This document shows positions 5,046-5,674 of a stretch of 5,674 nucleotides of DNA, piece by piece. Numbering within the stretch: position 1 is the first letter of the stretch; each line of letters starts with the position of its first letter. The stretch is taken from NCBI GenBank assembly GCA_016284115.1, contig JAEEOD010000134.1, positions 1 to 5,674 on the forward strand, read 5' to 3'. This DNA is from Bacteroidaceae bacterium. Lineage in GTDB: Bacteria > Bacteroidota > Bacteroidia > Bacteroidales > Bacteroidaceae. Position numbers and translations under genes: made by a program. The notes below the pieces were generated by a model. It was not told the origin of the DNA. It searched no databases and was given only the letters and a program-made list of their open reading frames with translations.

Positions 5046-5674
5046 TTATTCGAATTCGACGAAGATCGTCGCACAACGGTTCTTATCATTCTCAGTGTAA
5101 GGCTGGACAGTGTCGCCATACGAGAGACACTCGATCATCTTCGAGTCGATGCCATACTTGCTAACCAGGGCCTTCTTCACGTTCTCGGCACGCTGCTTAG
5201 CATACTTGCGGTTCACGTAAGGATTACCAGTGCCCTTGTCAGCATAGCCCTTGATGTAGATCATCTTCACAGCGTTGCTGTTCACGTACTTCACGAGATC
5301 CTGGAGCTTAGCGTCATCCTCGTCGTCGAAAGTAGTCTCGCGGATGCTGTAGAAGAACACGAGGTTCGTAGCAGCAGAACGGGCAGCGAGCTCAGCAGCG
5401 GCCTTCTCGGCAGCGGCCTTCTCAGCAGCCAGACGGGCAGCCTCGGCAGCAGCCTCAGCAGCACGCTTAGCCTCAGCCTCAGCAAGCAGACGTGCAGCCT
5501 CCTCAGCCTTCAGGCGAGCAGCCTCAGCCTCAGCAGCCAGACGAGCAGCCTCCTCAAGGAGCTCAGCACGAGAAGCAGTGGTTGGTTTGCCACGGAAGTT
5601 CATACCGACCTTGGCAAAGAGAATATTCTGAGACTCAGCATACTGATTCTTATCTTCATTCTCTCTTGGAGTAG
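5046..5674 (-). CDS. OmpA-family outer membrane protein, C-terminal part (5' end outside the window)
   Basis: The frame stays open to the window edge, so the gene is partial; the Met at 5601-5603 is internal. The 208 visible residues begin with TPRENEDKNQYAESQ and then NILFAKVGMNFRGK (16-29), which reads like the last strand of an outer-membrane beta barrel. Residues 37-99 form an Ala/Glu/Lys/Arg-rich helix with AARLAAE-type repeats, a TolA-like linker. Residues 103-208 are an OmpA_C peptidoglycan-binding domain: YIKGYADKGTGN (139-150), with Asp145, and KQRAENVKKAL (159-169), with Arg161, the pair expected to grip diaminopimelate. The role inferred is anchoring the outer membrane to the cell wall. 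The gene ends with its own terminator and then the repeat array. A plus-strand frame over its 5' part (5492-5674) is a shadow of the Ala-rich coding sequence. Confidence 0.93.
   Translation of the reverse strand, partial: TPRENEDKNQYAESQNILFAKVGMNFRGKPTTASRAELLEEAARLAAEAEAARLKAEEAARLLAEAEAKRAAEAAAEAARLAAEKAAAEKAAAELAARSAATNLVFFYSIRETTFDDEDDAKLQDLVKYVNSNAVKMIYIKGYADKGTGNPYVNRKYAKQRAENVKKALVSKYGIDSKMIECLSYGDTVQPYTENDKNRCATIFVEFE

Noticed and set aside
4752..5076. Two overlapping minus-strand frames (76 and 63 residues)
   Set aside because: They run through the last repeat units, the OmpA terminator and, for the second, the end of the OmpA gene; their composition follows the repeats and they have no family features.
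5492..5674. Pro/Gln-rich plus-strand frame
   Set aside because: It is the antisense of the repetitive Ala/Glu codons in the OmpA-family linker, which leave complementary frames open.

Overview
The window looks like a chromosomal stretch from a Bacteroidales bacterium, probably Prevotella-like. The support is indirect but consistent: start codons preceded by A/T-rich leaders without a Shine-Dalgarno sequence, -7 boxes of the TAnnTTTG type, a secreted protein with the short 'LDGRR...GLYIINGKKVVIK' tail common in that order, a DUF234-type ATPase, a GxxExxY protein and an OmpA-family protein with an Ala/Glu-rich linker. No rRNA, tRNA, CRISPR array or transposase gene is visible.

Layout. Bases 1-1568 hold a promoter, a 61-residue peptide gene, a signal-peptide-bearing 390-residue surface or secreted protein gene, and an intrinsic terminator; the two genes are probably co-transcribed. 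Bases 1569-2300 contain no credible gene. They carry two complete cloverleaf-like palindromic elements (1593-1722 and 1914-2043), a 3' fragment of the same kind (2097-2133), and a lone inverted half-copy (2155-2200) of the repeat that fills the other end of the window. Bases 2310-3707 hold a promoter, a P-loop ATPase fused to a PD-(D/E)XK-like C-terminus, and its terminator. Bases 3722-4977 are a tandem array of 132-134 bp units. Each unit is two inverted halves, and each half is a conserved head followed by a small hairpin. One unit is split by a GxxExxY gene (minus strand) that sits where the other units have a 14-16 nt spacer. Bases 4985-5674 hold the terminator and the C-terminal part of an OmpA-family gene on the minus strand; its N-terminus lies outside the window.

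Main result of the hunt. The repeats obey one architecture: closing stem, left hairpin, variable interior, right hairpin, closing stem. The interior is a 14-16 nt spacer in the intact array units, a long imperfect hairpin in the two cloverleaf elements, and a complete GxxExxY gene in the split unit. The hairpin sequences differ between copies while pairing is kept, which suggests that the fold, not the sequence, matters. The closest known parallels are REP/BIME elements mobilised by RAYT transposases, the subterminal hairpins of IS200/IS605 ends, and ORF-bearing structured intervening sequences; which of these applies, if any, cannot be settled from this window.

The protein genes do not form an obvious pathway. 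The secreted protein and the OmpA protein are envelope genes. The ATPase and the GxxExxY protein both carry PD-(D/E)XK-like signatures, but they are separated by terminators and repeats, and a functional link is speculative.
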